A stretch of 64,000 bases of DNA from GCA-2731375 sp002731375 (GTDB taxonomy: Bacteria; Pseudomonadota; Alphaproteobacteria; GCA-2731375). Each line of letters starts with the position of its first letter. Position 1 is the stretch's first letter. Below, one piece after another: positions 35,454-45,251 of this stretch. Position numbers and translations under genes: made by a program. The DNA lies in contig JASMDX010000014.1 of assembly GCA_030752605.1 (NCBI GenBank), positions 15,130-79,129 of the forward strand, in the 5' to 3' direction. The notes beneath the pieces were generated by a model. It worked only from the letters and a program-made list of their open reading frames with translations, ran no database searches and had not been told where the DNA came from.

Positions 35454-36812
35454 ATGAGTGATATAGCATGGCACGAGATGACGGCCCTGGCCCTGGGCAC
35501 CGCCATTCAGAATGGTCAAATCGATCCAGTCGATTTGACGGAGCATCTTCTCTCCCGCATCGAGAGGCTGGACCCGGAACACCGGGTCTATATCCGTACG
35601 ACAGCGGCGCGGGCACGGGCGGAGGCTGCCGCCGCCTCGCGTCGCGCCAAGGCCGGCCTGCGGCAAAGCGTCCTGGATGGCGTGCCCATGTCGTGGAAGG
35701 ATCTGACGGATACAGCTGGCACGGAAACCACGTTCGGCTCCGCCCTGCTGCGCAACCGGATACCAGAGCGCGACGCCCTGCTGCTGCGCCGGGCCACCCT
35801 GGCGGGCATGATCTGCCTGGGCAAGACGACCTTGTCGGAATTCGCCTATTCGGGCCTGGGCATCAACCCTGTTTTCGGCACACCGGCAAATAGCGCCGAT
35901 GATCAGGTGGAACGGGTGCCGGGCGGATCTTCGTCAGGTGCCGCCGTCTCGGTCACCAACGGTCTCGCACCCGCCGGCATCGGCAGCGACACCGGCGGCT
36001 CGATCCGCATTCCCGCCGCCCTGAACGGCATCATCGGGCTGAAGACGACCATCGGCGTGCTACCCCTGGACGGCATCTTGGCCTTGTCGCCAACCTTCGA
36101 TACCATCGGGCCGTTGACCCACGATGTGGCCGACGCCAACGCCATCTTCGCGGTATTGAACCAAAGCAGGGCTTATGATCTGTCCGGCGCCTCGCTAAAG
36201 GGCGTGCGTCTGCTAAAGCCCAAGGACGTCATGTTCGACGATCTCGACGACACCGTCGCCGGCGCCATGGCCGCCGCCCTGGACAAGCTAAGCAATGCCG
36301 GCGCCGAGATCATAGAGGGGGAGGTGCCGGAATTCGCCGAGGCGTTCGAAGTGGTGGCTAAACATGGCAACATTATTTCGGCGGAAGTCCATGCCATGTG
36401 GAACGATTTGGTGAAAAGCCGGGGTGACGAGATGTACTGGGGCATCCGCTCCCGCTTTGAGTTGGCCGAGAAACTGACGGCGATCGATTCGGAATCCGCC
36501 CATATTGGCCTAAAGGCTGCCGCCGCCAGGTTCCGAGCCAGGGTCGCCGGTTTCGCAGCGGTGGTACATCCCACCTGCCCCCGTATCGCGCCGCCAATAG
36601 CGGATCTGGAGCATGATCCGGCGGCCTATGACGAAGCCAACATGGCCATGACCCGCAATACCCGCCTGGGCAACATCATGGAAACCTGCGGCGTCACCGT
36701 GCCCTGCCAGCGGCCCGGCGAGTTGCCCGTCGGCCTCTCCCTGATGGCAGCGGGGCACAACGAAGGCCGCATCCTGCGCCTGGCCAGGGCGGCGGAGGAG
36801 GCGCTTGTCTAA
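35454..36812 (+). CDS. Amidase-signature family hydrolase
   Basis: This 452-aa enzyme has the Ser-cisSer-Lys triad of the amidase signature family: Lys in PMSWKDLTDTAGTETTFGS near residue 80, the Gly/Ser motif VPGGSSSGAAVSVTNGLAPA near 160, and the nucleophile in IGSDTGGSIRIPAALNGIIG near 182. SPTFDTIGPLTHDVADA follows in order. It hydrolyses an amide to acid and ammonia; the substrate is unknown. GatA is unlikely because gatB/gatC are not adjacent and the C-terminus differs. The gene overlaps the following OYE-type gene by 8 bases, suggesting a shared catabolic role. Confidence 0.9.
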   Translation: MSDIAWHEMTALALGTAIQNGQIDPVDLTEHLLSRIERLDPEHRVYIRTTAARARAEAAAASRRAKAGLRQSVLDGVPMSWKDLTDTAGTETTFGSALLRNRIPERDALLLRRATLAGMICLGKTTLSEFAYSGLGINPVFGTPANSADDQVERVPGGSSSGAAVSVTNGLAPAGIGSDTGGSIRIPAALNGIIGLKTTIGVLPLDGILALSPTFDTIGPLTHDVADANAIFAVLNQSRAYDLSGASLKGVRLLKPKDVMFDDLDDTVAGAMAAALDKLSNAGAEIIEGEVPEFAEAFEVVAKHGNIISAEVHAMWNDLVKSRGDEMYWGIRSRFELAEKLTAIDSESAHIGLKAAAARFRARVAGFAAVVHPTCPRIAPPIADLEHDPAAYDEANMAMTRNTRLGNIMETCGVTVPCQRPGELPVGLSLMAAGHNEGRILRLARAAEEALV

Positions 36813-37998
36813 AGTGGTTGAAATGCCTGAAGTACCGGAAGCGCCCGAGCCGTTGCTGTTCACGCCATTGACCCTGCGCGCTGTGACGCTGAAGAACCGT
36901 ATTGTCATCTCGCCCATGCAACAGTACGCCGCCGGTCCCGACGGCATGCCCACGGACTACCATACAGTCCACTATGGCCGCCTGGCCCTGGGCGGAGCCG
37001 GGCTAGTTTTTACCGAGGCCCTGTGCATTGCCCCCGAAGGCCGCCTGACCTACAGCGATCTGGGCGTTTGGCATGATGATTTCATCGCGCCCCTAAAAGG
37101 CCTGGCGGACGGCATGCGAAATTTGGGCATAACGCCGGGCGCGCAAATTCTGCACGCGGGACGCAAGGCATCTGTGCAACGGCCCTGGCAGGGCTATATG
37201 CCGCTGACCGAGATGGACCGTACGACAAGGGGCGAGGCTCCATGGCCGACCCTGGGCCCTTCGCCCCTGCCGGCCAATCCCGGCTGGCCCCCGCCGCGCG
37301 CCATGAGCGAGGCCGAGATTGCGGACGCCGTGGCGGAGCATGGCGCGGCGGCACGGCGTTGCCGCGAAGCGAGCTTCGAGGTTTTAGATGTTCATGCCGC
37401 CCATGGCTATCTGATCCATACCTTTCTCTCGCCCATCTCCAATCAGCGCAATGATGGCTACGGCGGCAATCTGGCGGGACGCATGCGCCTGGCATTGGAG
37501 GTCGCGGCGGCTGTTCGGACCGAATGGCCCGACGAGAGGCCGCTGTTCTACCGCCTTTCCTGTATCGACGACGAGCCCGGCGGCTGGACCCTGGAGGATT
37601 CCGTCGTCCTGGCCCAGGAACTGCGCCGTTTGGGCATCGACGTGATCGATTGCTCCTCCCGCGGCCTGGGCCAACGCGGCACCCCCGTCGTGGTTCCCCG
37701 CGAACAAGGCTTCCAGGTCCCCTTCGCCGCACGGATCCGCCAGGACACGGATCTGCGGACCATGACCGTTGGCCTGATCATGGAGCCGGAATTTGCCGAA
37801 AGCGTGCTACAGCAGGACCAGGCTGATTTGATCGCCATTGGCCGCGAGGCGCTGTTCAATCCACAATGGCCGCTGCATGCCAGCCTGGCATTGGTGGGCG
37901 ACGGGGCCTACGAACGTTTCTGGCAGCCGCGCGATGCCTGGTGGCTGGAAAAACGCGCCCGCTCCCTCGGCGCCGCCGCGACTTCTGATCGAAGCTGA
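36805..37998 (+). CDS. NADH:flavin oxidoreductase / Old Yellow Enzyme (YqjM-like)
   Basis: This 397-aa FMN enzyme is of the OYE family. LKNRIVISPMQQYAAGPDGM near residue 30 is the YqjM-type FMN site, although the usual Cys there is replaced by Gln. AQILHAGRKASVQRPWQG follows near 114 (FMN His region), then VLDVHAAHGYLIHTFLSPIS near 192 with the catalytic His pair and NQRNDGYGGNLAGRMRLALE. ADLIAIGREALFNPQWPLHA near 345 binds FMN phosphate. TTG 36805 is taken because GGAGGAGG precedes it; ATG 36823 is an alternative. Such enzymes reduce activated double bonds. It overlaps the amidase gene. Confidence 0.9.
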   Translation: MSKVVEMPEVPEAPEPLLFTPLTLRAVTLKNRIVISPMQQYAAGPDGMPTDYHTVHYGRLALGGAGLVFTEALCIAPEGRLTYSDLGVWHDDFIAPLKGLADGMRNLGITPGAQILHAGRKASVQRPWQGYMPLTEMDRTTRGEAPWPTLGPSPLPANPGWPPPRAMSEAEIADAVAEHGAAARRCREASFEVLDVHAAHGYLIHTFLSPISNQRNDGYGGNLAGRMRLALEVAAAVRTEWPDERPLFYRLSCIDDEPGGWTLEDSVVLAQELRRLGIDVIDCSSRGLGQRGTPVVVPREQGFQVPFAARIRQDTDLRTMTVGLIMEPEFAESVLQQDQADLIAIGREALFNPQWPLHASLALVGDGAYERFWQPRDAWWLEKRARSLGAAATSDRS

Positions 37999-38017
37999 CG
38001 CGGGGCAAAGGCTGTTG

Positions 38018-38425
38018 TTAGGTGAGAGCCGCGCCTTTCAGTTCAACGATATTGCCATCCGGATCGGAAACGTAAAGTGAGGGGCCTTCACCCTCCGCTC
38101 CGAAACGTTGCACGACCTCGCTCGGTTCCAGACCATGGCCGGGTAGATATTCGACCAACGCCTGCGCATCAAAGGGATCTATGCGCAGGCAGAAATGGTC
38201 CATATTCGGGCCGTCGGCACTTGGCGCACCGTGCCTTCGCCCCAACTGGCCATCCAGGGTTACCAGATCGATCTGCGCGCTGCCCGCGCGCAAATGGTAC
38301 AGCCCCAGATCATCCCGCCGCCGCTCCATGACGCAGCCCAGAATGTCGCAATAAAAGACCATTGAGCGATCCAACTTGGCAATCCGCAAAACCAAATGAT
38401 CCAGGCCCAAGGGTGCAATCCGCAT
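38018..38425 (-). CDS. VOC-superfamily (glyoxalase/dioxygenase-fold) protein
   Basis: A 135-aa protein with two beta-alpha-beta-beta-beta modules. LDHLVLRIAKLDRSMVFYCD holds the first metal His. MDHFCLRIDPFDAQALVEYL gives the second module, and GPSLYVSDPDGNIVELKG at the end has the conserved Glu of the VOC metal site. The reaction is not predictable. ATG 38425 is preferred over 38431 because GGGAGA then lies about 8 bases upstream. It converges with the OYE gene. Confidence 0.85.
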   Translation of the reverse strand: MRIAPLGLDHLVLRIAKLDRSMVFYCDILGCVMERRRDDLGLYHLRAGSAQIDLVTLDGQLGRRHGAPSADGPNMDHFCLRIDPFDAQALVEYLPGHGLEPSEVVQRFGAEGEGPSLYVSDPDGNIVELKGAALT

Positions 38426-38529
38426 TTCCATTCTCCCGTCGATGCCAGTTCATGTTTATGGAATCATTCCAAGCATCCAACAGTTTATTAAGACATCAGT
38501 CTTATAGGTAGTTTTTCCGACAGCCCGCG

Positions 38530-39138
38530 ATGGGACAACTAACCTTGCAATTGTTCGATGATATTCACACCGAGGAATGCCGCGCATTCGCCTGTGCTTG
38601 GCAGGCTTGGCGCGGCACTGATGTGGCTCCAAAACAGTCTAGCGTGCACATCGAGGACATAGCGAGAGAATTGCATCAGGTTTCGGTGATCGAGGTGATA
38701 TCACCGGAAATCGCTAGATTCCGCCTTGCCGGCACCACCCTGTCCCAGGCCATGGGCATCGAGTTGACCGGTCTCAACTATTTTGATCTCACGACCCCCG
38801 AAGGACGTGGCCCCCGGCTGGCACGCACGCTGAATTTGGTCGCGCAGCCTTGCGGGTCGCATTTCGTCTTTCCCATCGCCTATAGCTCGGGGTGAACCGT
38901 GCAATCGGAAATCGTGTCCCTTTCCGTACAGCCCGATGATCCGTCGTCGCCACCGAAGATCTTCGGCATTGCCACAGCATTGGAGGAAACAACCTTCGAT
39001 CAACCGATAGCGCGGCCAAACCAATTGCCCCTGCCCGGAGGCTTCCAATTCATAGATATCGGCGCCGGCGTTCCCACGACGAATCTGCAACTGGCGGAAC
39101 GGCCGACCGCATCCCTATCGCTCAAACAGGCGAGTTAG
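38530..39138 (+). pseudogene. PAS-domain (PAS_5 type) sensor protein with in-frame TGA
   Basis: ATG 38530 opens a frame resembling the small stand-alone PAS proteins of alphaproteobacteria: FACAWQAWRGTDVAPKQSSV, VIEVISPEIARFRLAGTTLS and ELTGLNYFDLTTPEGRGPRL. After PIAYSSG the frame meets TGA at 38893-38895 and then continues without gap as TVQSEIVSLSVQPDDP and FGIATALEET, the expected last strand region, to a stop at 39136-39138. TGG to TGA is the simplest explanation. The shortened 121-aa product would lack the end of the PAS fold. The whole repaired length of about 202 aa fits the family. Confidence 0.6.
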
Positions 39139-39144
39139 CGCGGT

Positions 39145-41484
39145 TCAGCCGCGTTTGCGGCGAAATTTTGTAGCCCGTGTACCGGCACGGCCACCGCTGG
39201 AACGGCCCTTGGGGCCGCGGGCGGCCTCCAGCATCTCGGGCGTTATCTCGGTCGCAACCTCTTTCGGAACATAACCCTCGCCGCGCTTACGCCGGGCCGC
39301 CGCGATACCAGGTGCCGCGCCGTCCTTGGAACGGCCCTCAGGGTTACCATCGCCCCTGCGCTGCGTCTCACCCTCGCCGGTCAAGCCCTTCAACTCCATT
39401 TCCTCCAAACGGCGCAACTCGTCCCGCAAGCGCGCAGCATCCTCGAATTCCAAATTAGCGGCTGCGGCGCGCATGCGCTTTTCTAGATCTTCCATATAGT
39501 TCATCAGGTTATGGCCGATCAGATTATTGCGCTCATCATCCCCCGTACCCACGGTGATATGATCACCCTCGTAGACAGACTCCAAAATATCGGCGATGTT
39601 CTTCTTCACGGATTCCGGCGTGATGCCATTGGCCTCGTTGTAGGCCATCTGTTTTTCACGCCGGCGCTCGGTCTCCTCCAATGCCTGATCGAGACTTTGC
39701 GTACGCTTGTCCGCATACAGGATGACCCGGCCATCCACATTTCGCGCCGCCCGCCCAATGGTCTGCACCAACGATGTGGCGGAGCGCAAAAAGCCCTCCT
39801 TGTCCGCATCCAGGATCGCCACCAGAGCGCATTCGGGAATGTCCAGGCCCTCGCGCAGCAGGTTGATGCCGACCAGAATATCGAACACGCCCAGCCGTAG
39901 ATCGCGGATGATCTCGATCCGTTCCAGAGTATCAATATCGGAATGCATATAACGCACCTTCAGGCCTGCTTCGTGCATGTACTCGGTCAGGTCCTCGGCC
40001 ATGCGCTTGGTCAGGGTGGTGACCAGAACCCGGCCTCCGGCGCCGGTGACATCCCGGCATTCGGCGATTAGGTCATCCACCTGATGTTCCACGGGGCGGA
40101 TGATGCAGGTCGGATCAATCAGGCCCGTGGGGCGGATCACCTGTTCGGTGAAGACGCCGTCGGTGCGTTCCAATTCCCATTTGCCGGGCGTGGCGGAAAT
40201 AAACATGCTTTGCGGCCGCATCACCTCCCACTCGGCGAACTTCAAGGGTCGATTGTCGACGCAGGAAGGCAGGCGGAAGCCGAATTCGGATAGGGTCCAT
40301 TTGCGCCGATAGTCGCCTCGAAACATACCGCCCAGTTGAGGCACGGTGACGTGGCTTTCATCCAGGACGATCAGGGCATTGTCGGGCAGATACTCAAACA
40401 AGGTTGGTGGCGGATCACCAGGATTGCGCCCGGTCAGATAGCGGGAATAGTTCTCGATGCCAGGGCAAAAGCCGGCGGCATCCATCATTTCCAGATCCAG
40501 CATAATGCGCTGTTCAAGGCGCTCCGCCTCCAACAGCATGCCGGCTTGGCGCAGGAATTCCAAACGCTCCAGCAACTCCGCCTTGATGCCCTTCATGGCC
40601 TGCTGCAAGGTTGGGCGTGGCGTAACGTAATGGCTGTTGGCGTACACCTTGACCTTTTCGAACGTCGTGGCCCGCTGCCCGGTCAGGGGGTCGAACTCAA
40701 CAATCTCCTCCAACTCATCACCGAACAAAACGAAACGCCAGGCCTGATCTTCCATATGGGCCGGCCACAATTCGACCACATCGCCACGCACCCGGAAGGT
40801 ACCCCGGCCAAAGAAATTGTCGTTGCGGCGGTATTGCAGATCCACGAAGCCTTTCAGCAACGCATTGCGGTCCACGGTAGCGCCTACCTTCAGATCCATG
40901 GTCATCTTGGAATAGGTCTCAACCGAGCCGATACCGTAGATGCAAGAGACAGAGGCCACGATGATGACGTCGTCGCGCTCCAACAGGGCGCGGGTGGCGG
41001 CGTGGCGCATGCGGTCGATCTGCTGATTTATATGCGCCTCTTTCTCGATATAGGTATCAGTGCGGGGCACATAGGCCTCCGGCTGGTAATAGTCATAGTA
41101 GGAGACGAAATATTCCACCGCATTGTTGGGGAAAAAGCCTTTCATCTCGCCATAAAGCTGCGCGGCTAGGGTCTTGTTGGGCGCCAGCACCAGGGCCGGG
41201 CGCTGGGTCCGTTGAATAACCTGAGCCACGGTGTAGGTTTTGCCGGACCCGGTGACCCCCAACAGTACCTGGTTCTGCTCCCCCGCCTCAACGCCAGCCA
41301 CCAGCTCGGCGATGGCTTGAGGTTGATCGCCCGCCGGCTCGTACTCCGAGACCAGTTCAAAGGCGTGCCCGCCCTCACCTTTCTCGGGCCGCTCAATGGG
41401 CGCGGGCACCCAAGTGGCCTGCTCCGCCTCGGCCAGGGACTGCTCGAAACTGCCCCGGATCTGTTTCATGGATGTATGTGCCAT
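39145..41484 (-). CDS. uvrB: Excinuclease ABC subunit B
   Basis: This 779-aa DEAD-like helicase subunit verifies damage in nucleotide excision repair. Walker A is LLGVTGSGKTYTVAQ near residue 80. The beta-hairpin region is SYYDYYQPEAYVPRTDTYI near 130. LIVLDESHVTVPQLGGMF is near 373, and GINLLREGLDIPECALVAIL plus QTIGRAARNVDGRVILYAD follow. The UVR domain is near 660 (EDLEKRMRAAAANLEFEDAA). About 100 extra residues follow it, ending in a basic tail (SGGRAGTRATKFRRKRG), and there is a 35-residue N-terminal extension; this is longer than the usual 670-aa form but common in alphaproteobacteria. It converges with the PAS gene. Confidence 0.96.
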   Translation of the reverse strand: MAHTSMKQIRGSFEQSLAEAEQATWVPAPIERPEKGEGGHAFELVSEYEPAGDQPQAIAELVAGVEAGEQNQVLLGVTGSGKTYTVAQVIQRTQRPALVLAPNKTLAAQLYGEMKGFFPNNAVEYFVSYYDYYQPEAYVPRTDTYIEKEAHINQQIDRMRHAATRALLERDDVIIVASVSCIYGIGSVETYSKMTMDLKVGATVDRNALLKGFVDLQYRRNDNFFGRGTFRVRGDVVELWPAHMEDQAWRFVLFGDELEEIVEFDPLTGQRATTFEKVKVYANSHYVTPRPTLQQAMKGIKAELLERLEFLRQAGMLLEAERLEQRIMLDLEMMDAAGFCPGIENYSRYLTGRNPGDPPPTLFEYLPDNALIVLDESHVTVPQLGGMFRGDYRRKWTLSEFGFRLPSCVDNRPLKFAEWEVMRPQSMFISATPGKWELERTDGVFTEQVIRPTGLIDPTCIIRPVEHQVDDLIAECRDVTGAGGRVLVTTLTKRMAEDLTEYMHEAGLKVRYMHSDIDTLERIEIIRDLRLGVFDILVGINLLREGLDIPECALVAILDADKEGFLRSATSLVQTIGRAARNVDGRVILYADKRTQSLDQALEETERRREKQMAYNEANGITPESVKKNIADILESVYEGDHITVGTGDDERNNLIGHNLMNYMEDLEKRMRAAAANLEFEDAARLRDELRRLEEMELKGLTGEGETQRRGDGNPEGRSKDGAAPGIAAARRKRGEGYVPKEVATEITPEMLEAARGPKGRSSGGRAGTRATKFRRKRG

Positions 41485-41687
41485 GGCGCCAGTATAGCGG
41501 ATTTTTCTCGCCGTCCAGCCGCCCTTTCGAAAACGTGATGACTAGGCCATGAGAGACAGAGCGGAACAATTGTTTCCCAATCCTGCCGCCTGGTAGCCCG
41601 GTCATCGAAGCGCCGGTCCACGCGGTACCGCAGAACTTCTGACTAAACGGCGCGCACTTAACGGATAACTAGAGCATGTCGCGGCGG

Positions 41688-42485
41688 TCAACGTTTAAGA
41701 CATTGACCCGTTCGCCGCAGATGCCAAACCGCCAAGCAACCTGAATATCCCAGTGCAGTGGCCAGACCCGATGCAAGGCCAAACGTGGAACCAAACCGCG
41801 CCGTTGCCAAATGCGCCACCAACAGGCCAAGACCGAAGCCTGCGATGGGCAGGACCGCGCGCGACAAGGTCGCAGCCGTGGCGGGGCCGCCGAGACGTTT
41901 CAGCAGCACGATCGTGGTCGAGATAAAGACGATTGGTGTAATGGCCAAGATGCCTGAATATTTTGGCCCCAGGGCTTCCGAAGTCAGGGCGACGAGCACC
42001 GTCAGCGAGCCGACCAGCAGCGCGCGCAGTGGCAAATCAAACCAGCGCCGCGGCACCGGCACCGCCCCACCGGGCCGCACCCATTGATGAAGGATGACCA
42101 GGGCAGCCACAACCGCGGCAACATTAAGCAAGCTGGCATACAACGGCGACCAGGCAACTTGATAGATCAGTGCCGTCGCCGCAATCCAGGTCAGAATGGC
42201 CAGCACCAGCGTCGCTGCCGGCCCCGCCCGCGTCGCGGCAAGTGCCGCGGCCACAAGAAAACAGATGGTGGAGACATTGGTCGCCAGGCTACTGAGCAGG
42301 CCCTGGGAAATAAATCGCGCCGAAGCCTCCATGGCCATGACCACATAGATCGGCCCAATGGAGACCGGCAGCGAGGTGATCAGGGCACCCCAAAACGGCC
42401 CCGACCGTTCCGCCGTCATGGTCGCCGCGACCACCACGGAGGCGGCCAAACCGGCTTTCAAAATCAGGGGGAGGAGATCAATCAT
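41688..42485 (-). CDS. Integral membrane protein of unknown function
   Basis: This 265-aa protein has about eight to nine hydrophobic helices, for example LILKAGLAASVVVAATMTA, GLLSSLATNVSTICFLVAAA, LVLAILTWIAATALIYQVAW and VLPIAGFGLGLLVAHLATA. A conserved-looking GPFWGALITSLPVSIGPIYV segment lies between the first two helices. It is in the inner membrane. No transport signature was recognised. It is flanked by about 200 bases without genes on both sides, so it is probably a single transcription unit. Confidence 0.75.
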   Translation of the reverse strand: MIDLLPLILKAGLAASVVVAATMTAERSGPFWGALITSLPVSIGPIYVVMAMEASARFISQGLLSSLATNVSTICFLVAAALAATRAGPAATLVLAILTWIAATALIYQVAWSPLYASLLNVAAVVAALVILHQWVRPGGAVPVPRRWFDLPLRALLVGSLTVLVALTSEALGPKYSGILAITPIVFISTTIVLLKRLGGPATAATLSRAVLPIAGFGLGLLVAHLATARFGSTFGLASGLATALGYSGCLAVWHLRRTGQCLKR

Positions 42486-42680
42486 AGCAACCCGTCGTTA
42501 TCGGGATGCCGCATTGGTTCCTCCCAATCGCTTATAATGCTGACATAATCCGATGCAGCCAGCAAGCGGCGCCACGATGCGGCACACGATTCTTGGAATT
42601 TGCCCGTTACATTGCGCCCGAATCGAAAAGCCGGCTAAGATAACGCGGTCGCCAAGATTGAACCTTGGGAACCTGACACC

Positions 42681-43020
42681 ATGCGGTGGATTGTGCCTCT
42701 TTTTTGTCTGTTGGCCAGCATTGGCCTATCGCCCGCCACACATGCGCTTGAAAACATCGTTACCGACTTCAATAAATCGGCACGAGACATGCGGGTCGTT
42801 TACCCACGGGTAATTCTTGATCAAGTGATGGCACTGATGACGAAACAGTTCGGTGCCTACTAAATTCAACCCTTTGGCCAGGCGCTTTCACGCAAACGCG
42901 CGTTGGATGAATTGCAGGCGGGCCGGATAATCGTGTTCGAGGCACCAACGCAAAGGACATGGGAAGAAAGCACCATTCCCATCGGCATCCGCATTCGCGA
43001 AGGGCTCTTGAGTTATAAAA
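42681..43020 (+). pseudogene. Remnant of a periplasmic solute-binding-like protein
   Basis: ATG 42681 opens a signal peptide (MRWIVPLFCLLASIGLSPAT) followed by DMRVVYPRVILDQVMALMTK. After QFGAY the frame meets TAA at 42861-42863 and continues in the same frame with IQPFGQALSRKRALDELQAG, then PIGIRIREGLLSYKI. The order is like the first half of small type-3 solute-binding proteins (signal, strand, helix, then the LxxGxxD region and a binding loop). Everything after about residue 115 is lost or merges into the next remnant. The nonsense codon replaces what is probably a Lys or Glu codon. The family call is tentative. Confidence 0.45.
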
Positions 43021-43084
43021 TCACCGAGGACAGGCTTGGCATTTTGGCGGCTAGGCTCACCGCGTCCAACAAACCAGCCGGCAA

Positions 43085-43383
43085 GACAAGGGCACCAAAG
43101 CAACTTACCGCCAAGCCGAAAAAATATTCTGGGGCATTCAGATCGGCGCCTACAACCCAGGGTAGGGACGAAAGGATCCTGGGACGAATTCATCGTCAAC
43201 CCGTTGGCGATTGAATTGACAGAGGCCACGGTTCACTACGTTCCCACCAAGCCGAACAAAAAGGGCAAAACATTAACGCTGATCGTCGTCAACGAATATT
43301 CCGACCACAAAGCCGCCAATAAAGCCTACGACGACCTAAAGGAAAACGGCCTCGACTGTGTCGCCATCCTCGTTAGACCCTGA
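43085..43383 (+). pseudogene. Remnant containing a SPOR-like repeat
   Basis: One frame reads TYRQAEKIFWGIQIGAYNPG and stops at a TAG near 43165. A second frame takes over with SWDEFIVNPLAIELTEATVH, GKTLTLIVVNEYSDHKAANK and AYDDLKENGLDCVAILVR to TGA 43381-43383. The WGIQIGAY start and the later AxxAYDDLKENGLD segment resemble a SPOR (peptidoglycan-binding) domain split by a frameshift. No intact start is visible. It directly precedes the TPP-enzyme gene. Confidence 0.4.
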
Positions 43384-43465
43384 CGGACGATCTTGTCGCA
43401 GGCGGCCAAGTGTGCTCCGCTAGCACCAAGTTGCGATGGTTGCCGTGGATTTGGAGGAGAGACCG

Positions 43466-45202
43466 ATGCGCAGGACGCGGCTCAGCTTTGGCGAACGCCT
43501 GATCGCTATTCTCAAACAGGAAGGCGTCGAGGTAATATTCTCTCAGGGCGACCTTTCTATGAAGGATATCCAACTGCATGCCGAGGCCCAGGGCCTGAAG
43601 GTTGTCGGCCCTCGCCACGAGGCCTCCGCCATTTTCATGGCCATGGGCTATCACGCCATGACCGGCAAGGTTCAAGTCGCCATTGGCGCGCCGGGCCCGG
43701 GCCAGGCCAATTTGCTGCCCGCCGCCATTACCGCCGCCCAGGAACATATTCCCGTCATTATCTTTGGTGCCCGCCGCCAGCACGCGGTCGATACCGCAGT
43801 ACGACGTGGCCGCTGGCTGTATGCCTCCCTGCTGCCCAACTTCAAGGAGGTCTGCAAATTCGCCGCCAAGCTGGAACAGCTTAGCCATCTCGATGAAGTG
43901 GTGCATGAGGCCTTCCGCCAAGCATTGAGCGGCACGCCGGGGCCGGTCTATATCGAATATGACGCTGAGCTTAACGAGAGGTCAGCCGATTTCCCCAGCC
44001 TCCCATCGCCCAGCCGCTACCGTGCGCCGGCGCAACCGGCACCGGCGGGGGCGATTGAAGATGCCCACCGAATGCTGCGAGCGGCGCGCGCTCCCATATT
44101 GCTGGCCGGCGCAGGGGTGCAGCGTTCGCGGGCCCAGGGCGCCTTTGTTAAATTGGCGCATAGGCTGAAATGCCCCGTGCTAACAACCTTGGGCGGTGCC
44201 GGCGCCTTTCCAGAGACCGAGGCGCAATGGCTGCGTTATATGGGCCAGGCGGGCGGCAAAGCTATCGCGGCAGCGGATTTGCTGTTGGTGGTCGGAACGT
44301 GTTTGCCGGAAACCGCGAACTATGGCCGCCTGCAAAACTTCGCGGCCAATGACGAAGGCCGGCAGGTCATCCTGATCGAACCCGATGCCGCCGCCGTCGG
44401 GGTCAATCGCCCCATCGACCTGGCGCTTATCGGACAGATTGATCTGGTGCTGGCGCAGTTGCTCGAGACGGTGGGCGACGGCGCCGCGTTCCCGGAACAT
44501 GCCGAGCTTGAAAAATGGCGCAAGTCCTCGAAGGCAGAGGATAAGGCGTTGATGGATAACCTGCCGCGCTCCAACCGTTTGCATCCCGGGCATTTGATGA
44601 TCGAGGCGCGCAAGGCGGTGCCCGAGGAAGCGGTCATTGTCGTCGATGGCGGGCTGACCATGCTCTATCAATATGCCTTCTTCGAAAAGCAATCCGCCGA
44701 GTTCATTTATACCGCCAATTTCGGCCATCTCGGCTCCGGCATGGGGCTGGCGATTGGGGCCCAGCTGGCGGCACAATCAGATACCGGGCGGGCCCAGCCG
44801 GTTTGCCTGATCTCCGGCGACGGCGCCCTGGGTTTTCACATCATGGATTTCGAAACCGCCGTGCGCCACAGCCTGCCCATCGTCATCGTCCTCAACGACG
44901 ATCAGGCGCTGGGTGCGGAAATGGCCCAGCACATGCAGCATATCGGCCACGAAATCCAGGTCACCTTCAGCCCGGTCAACTACGCGGCAATGGCCGAGGC
45001 GATGGGCGGCATTGGCATCCGGGTGGAACGGCGCGAGGATATCGCGGCGGCCGTCAAAGAGGCGTTTACGCAGGCAGCCGCGCGGAACAAGCCGGCGATC
45101 GTACAGGTCCCCACCGATCAGGATGCTTCCTACACATATCCGGTGCCCTATGTCGGCGAACTCGCGGGCTGGAAGGGGGCGGATGTTCTGGCGCGGATTT
45201 AG
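43466..45202 (+). CDS. Thiamine-pyrophosphate-dependent enzyme (acetolactate-synthase fold)
   Basis: The 578-aa product has the three-domain TPP layout. The N-terminal pyrimidine domain begins RLSFGERLIAILKQEGVEVI and carries the catalytic Glu in GPRHEASAIFMAMGYHAMT near residue 51. The central domain has ARAPILLAGAGVQRSRAQ. The C-terminal domain has the TPP/Mg motif CLISGDGALGFHIMDFETAV ending in IVIVLNDDQALGAEM near 465. Start 43466 is fixed by GGAGGAGA; the longer frame to 43436 is unlikely. It is followed 49 bases later by a phosphosulfolactate-synthase-like gene, so a sulfopyruvate-type or other 2-oxoacid decarboxylation is suggested but not proved. It lacks the oxalyl- or Xsc-specific motifs I would expect. 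Confidence 0.88.
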   Translation: MRRTRLSFGERLIAILKQEGVEVIFSQGDLSMKDIQLHAEAQGLKVVGPRHEASAIFMAMGYHAMTGKVQVAIGAPGPGQANLLPAAITAAQEHIPVIIFGARRQHAVDTAVRRGRWLYASLLPNFKEVCKFAAKLEQLSHLDEVVHEAFRQALSGTPGPVYIEYDAELNERSADFPSLPSPSRYRAPAQPAPAGAIEDAHRMLRAARAPILLAGAGVQRSRAQGAFVKLAHRLKCPVLTTLGGAGAFPETEAQWLRYMGQAGGKAIAAADLLLVVGTCLPETANYGRLQNFAANDEGRQVILIEPDAAAVGVNRPIDLALIGQIDLVLAQLLETVGDGAAFPEHAELEKWRKSSKAEDKALMDNLPRSNRLHPGHLMIEARKAVPEEAVIVVDGGLTMLYQYAFFEKQSAEFIYTANFGHLGSGMGLAIGAQLAAQSDTGRAQPVCLISGDGALGFHIMDFETAVRHSLPIVIVLNDDQALGAEMAQHMQHIGHEIQVTFSPVNYAAMAEAMGGIGIRVERREDIAAAVKEAFTQAAARNKPAIVQVPTDQDASYTYPVPYVGELAGWKGADVLARI

Positions 45203-45251
45203 AGCGGCTTTTCCATTAGTATTACCTTGCAGCTTAGCCGAAAGATGAGCC

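Noticed and set aside
43466..45202. Sulfoacetaldehyde acetyltransferase (Xsc) as identity of the TPP enzyme
   Set aside because: The N-terminal region and the segment around the catalytic Glu do not match the Xsc pattern I know, and no phosphotransacetylase gene is adjacent.
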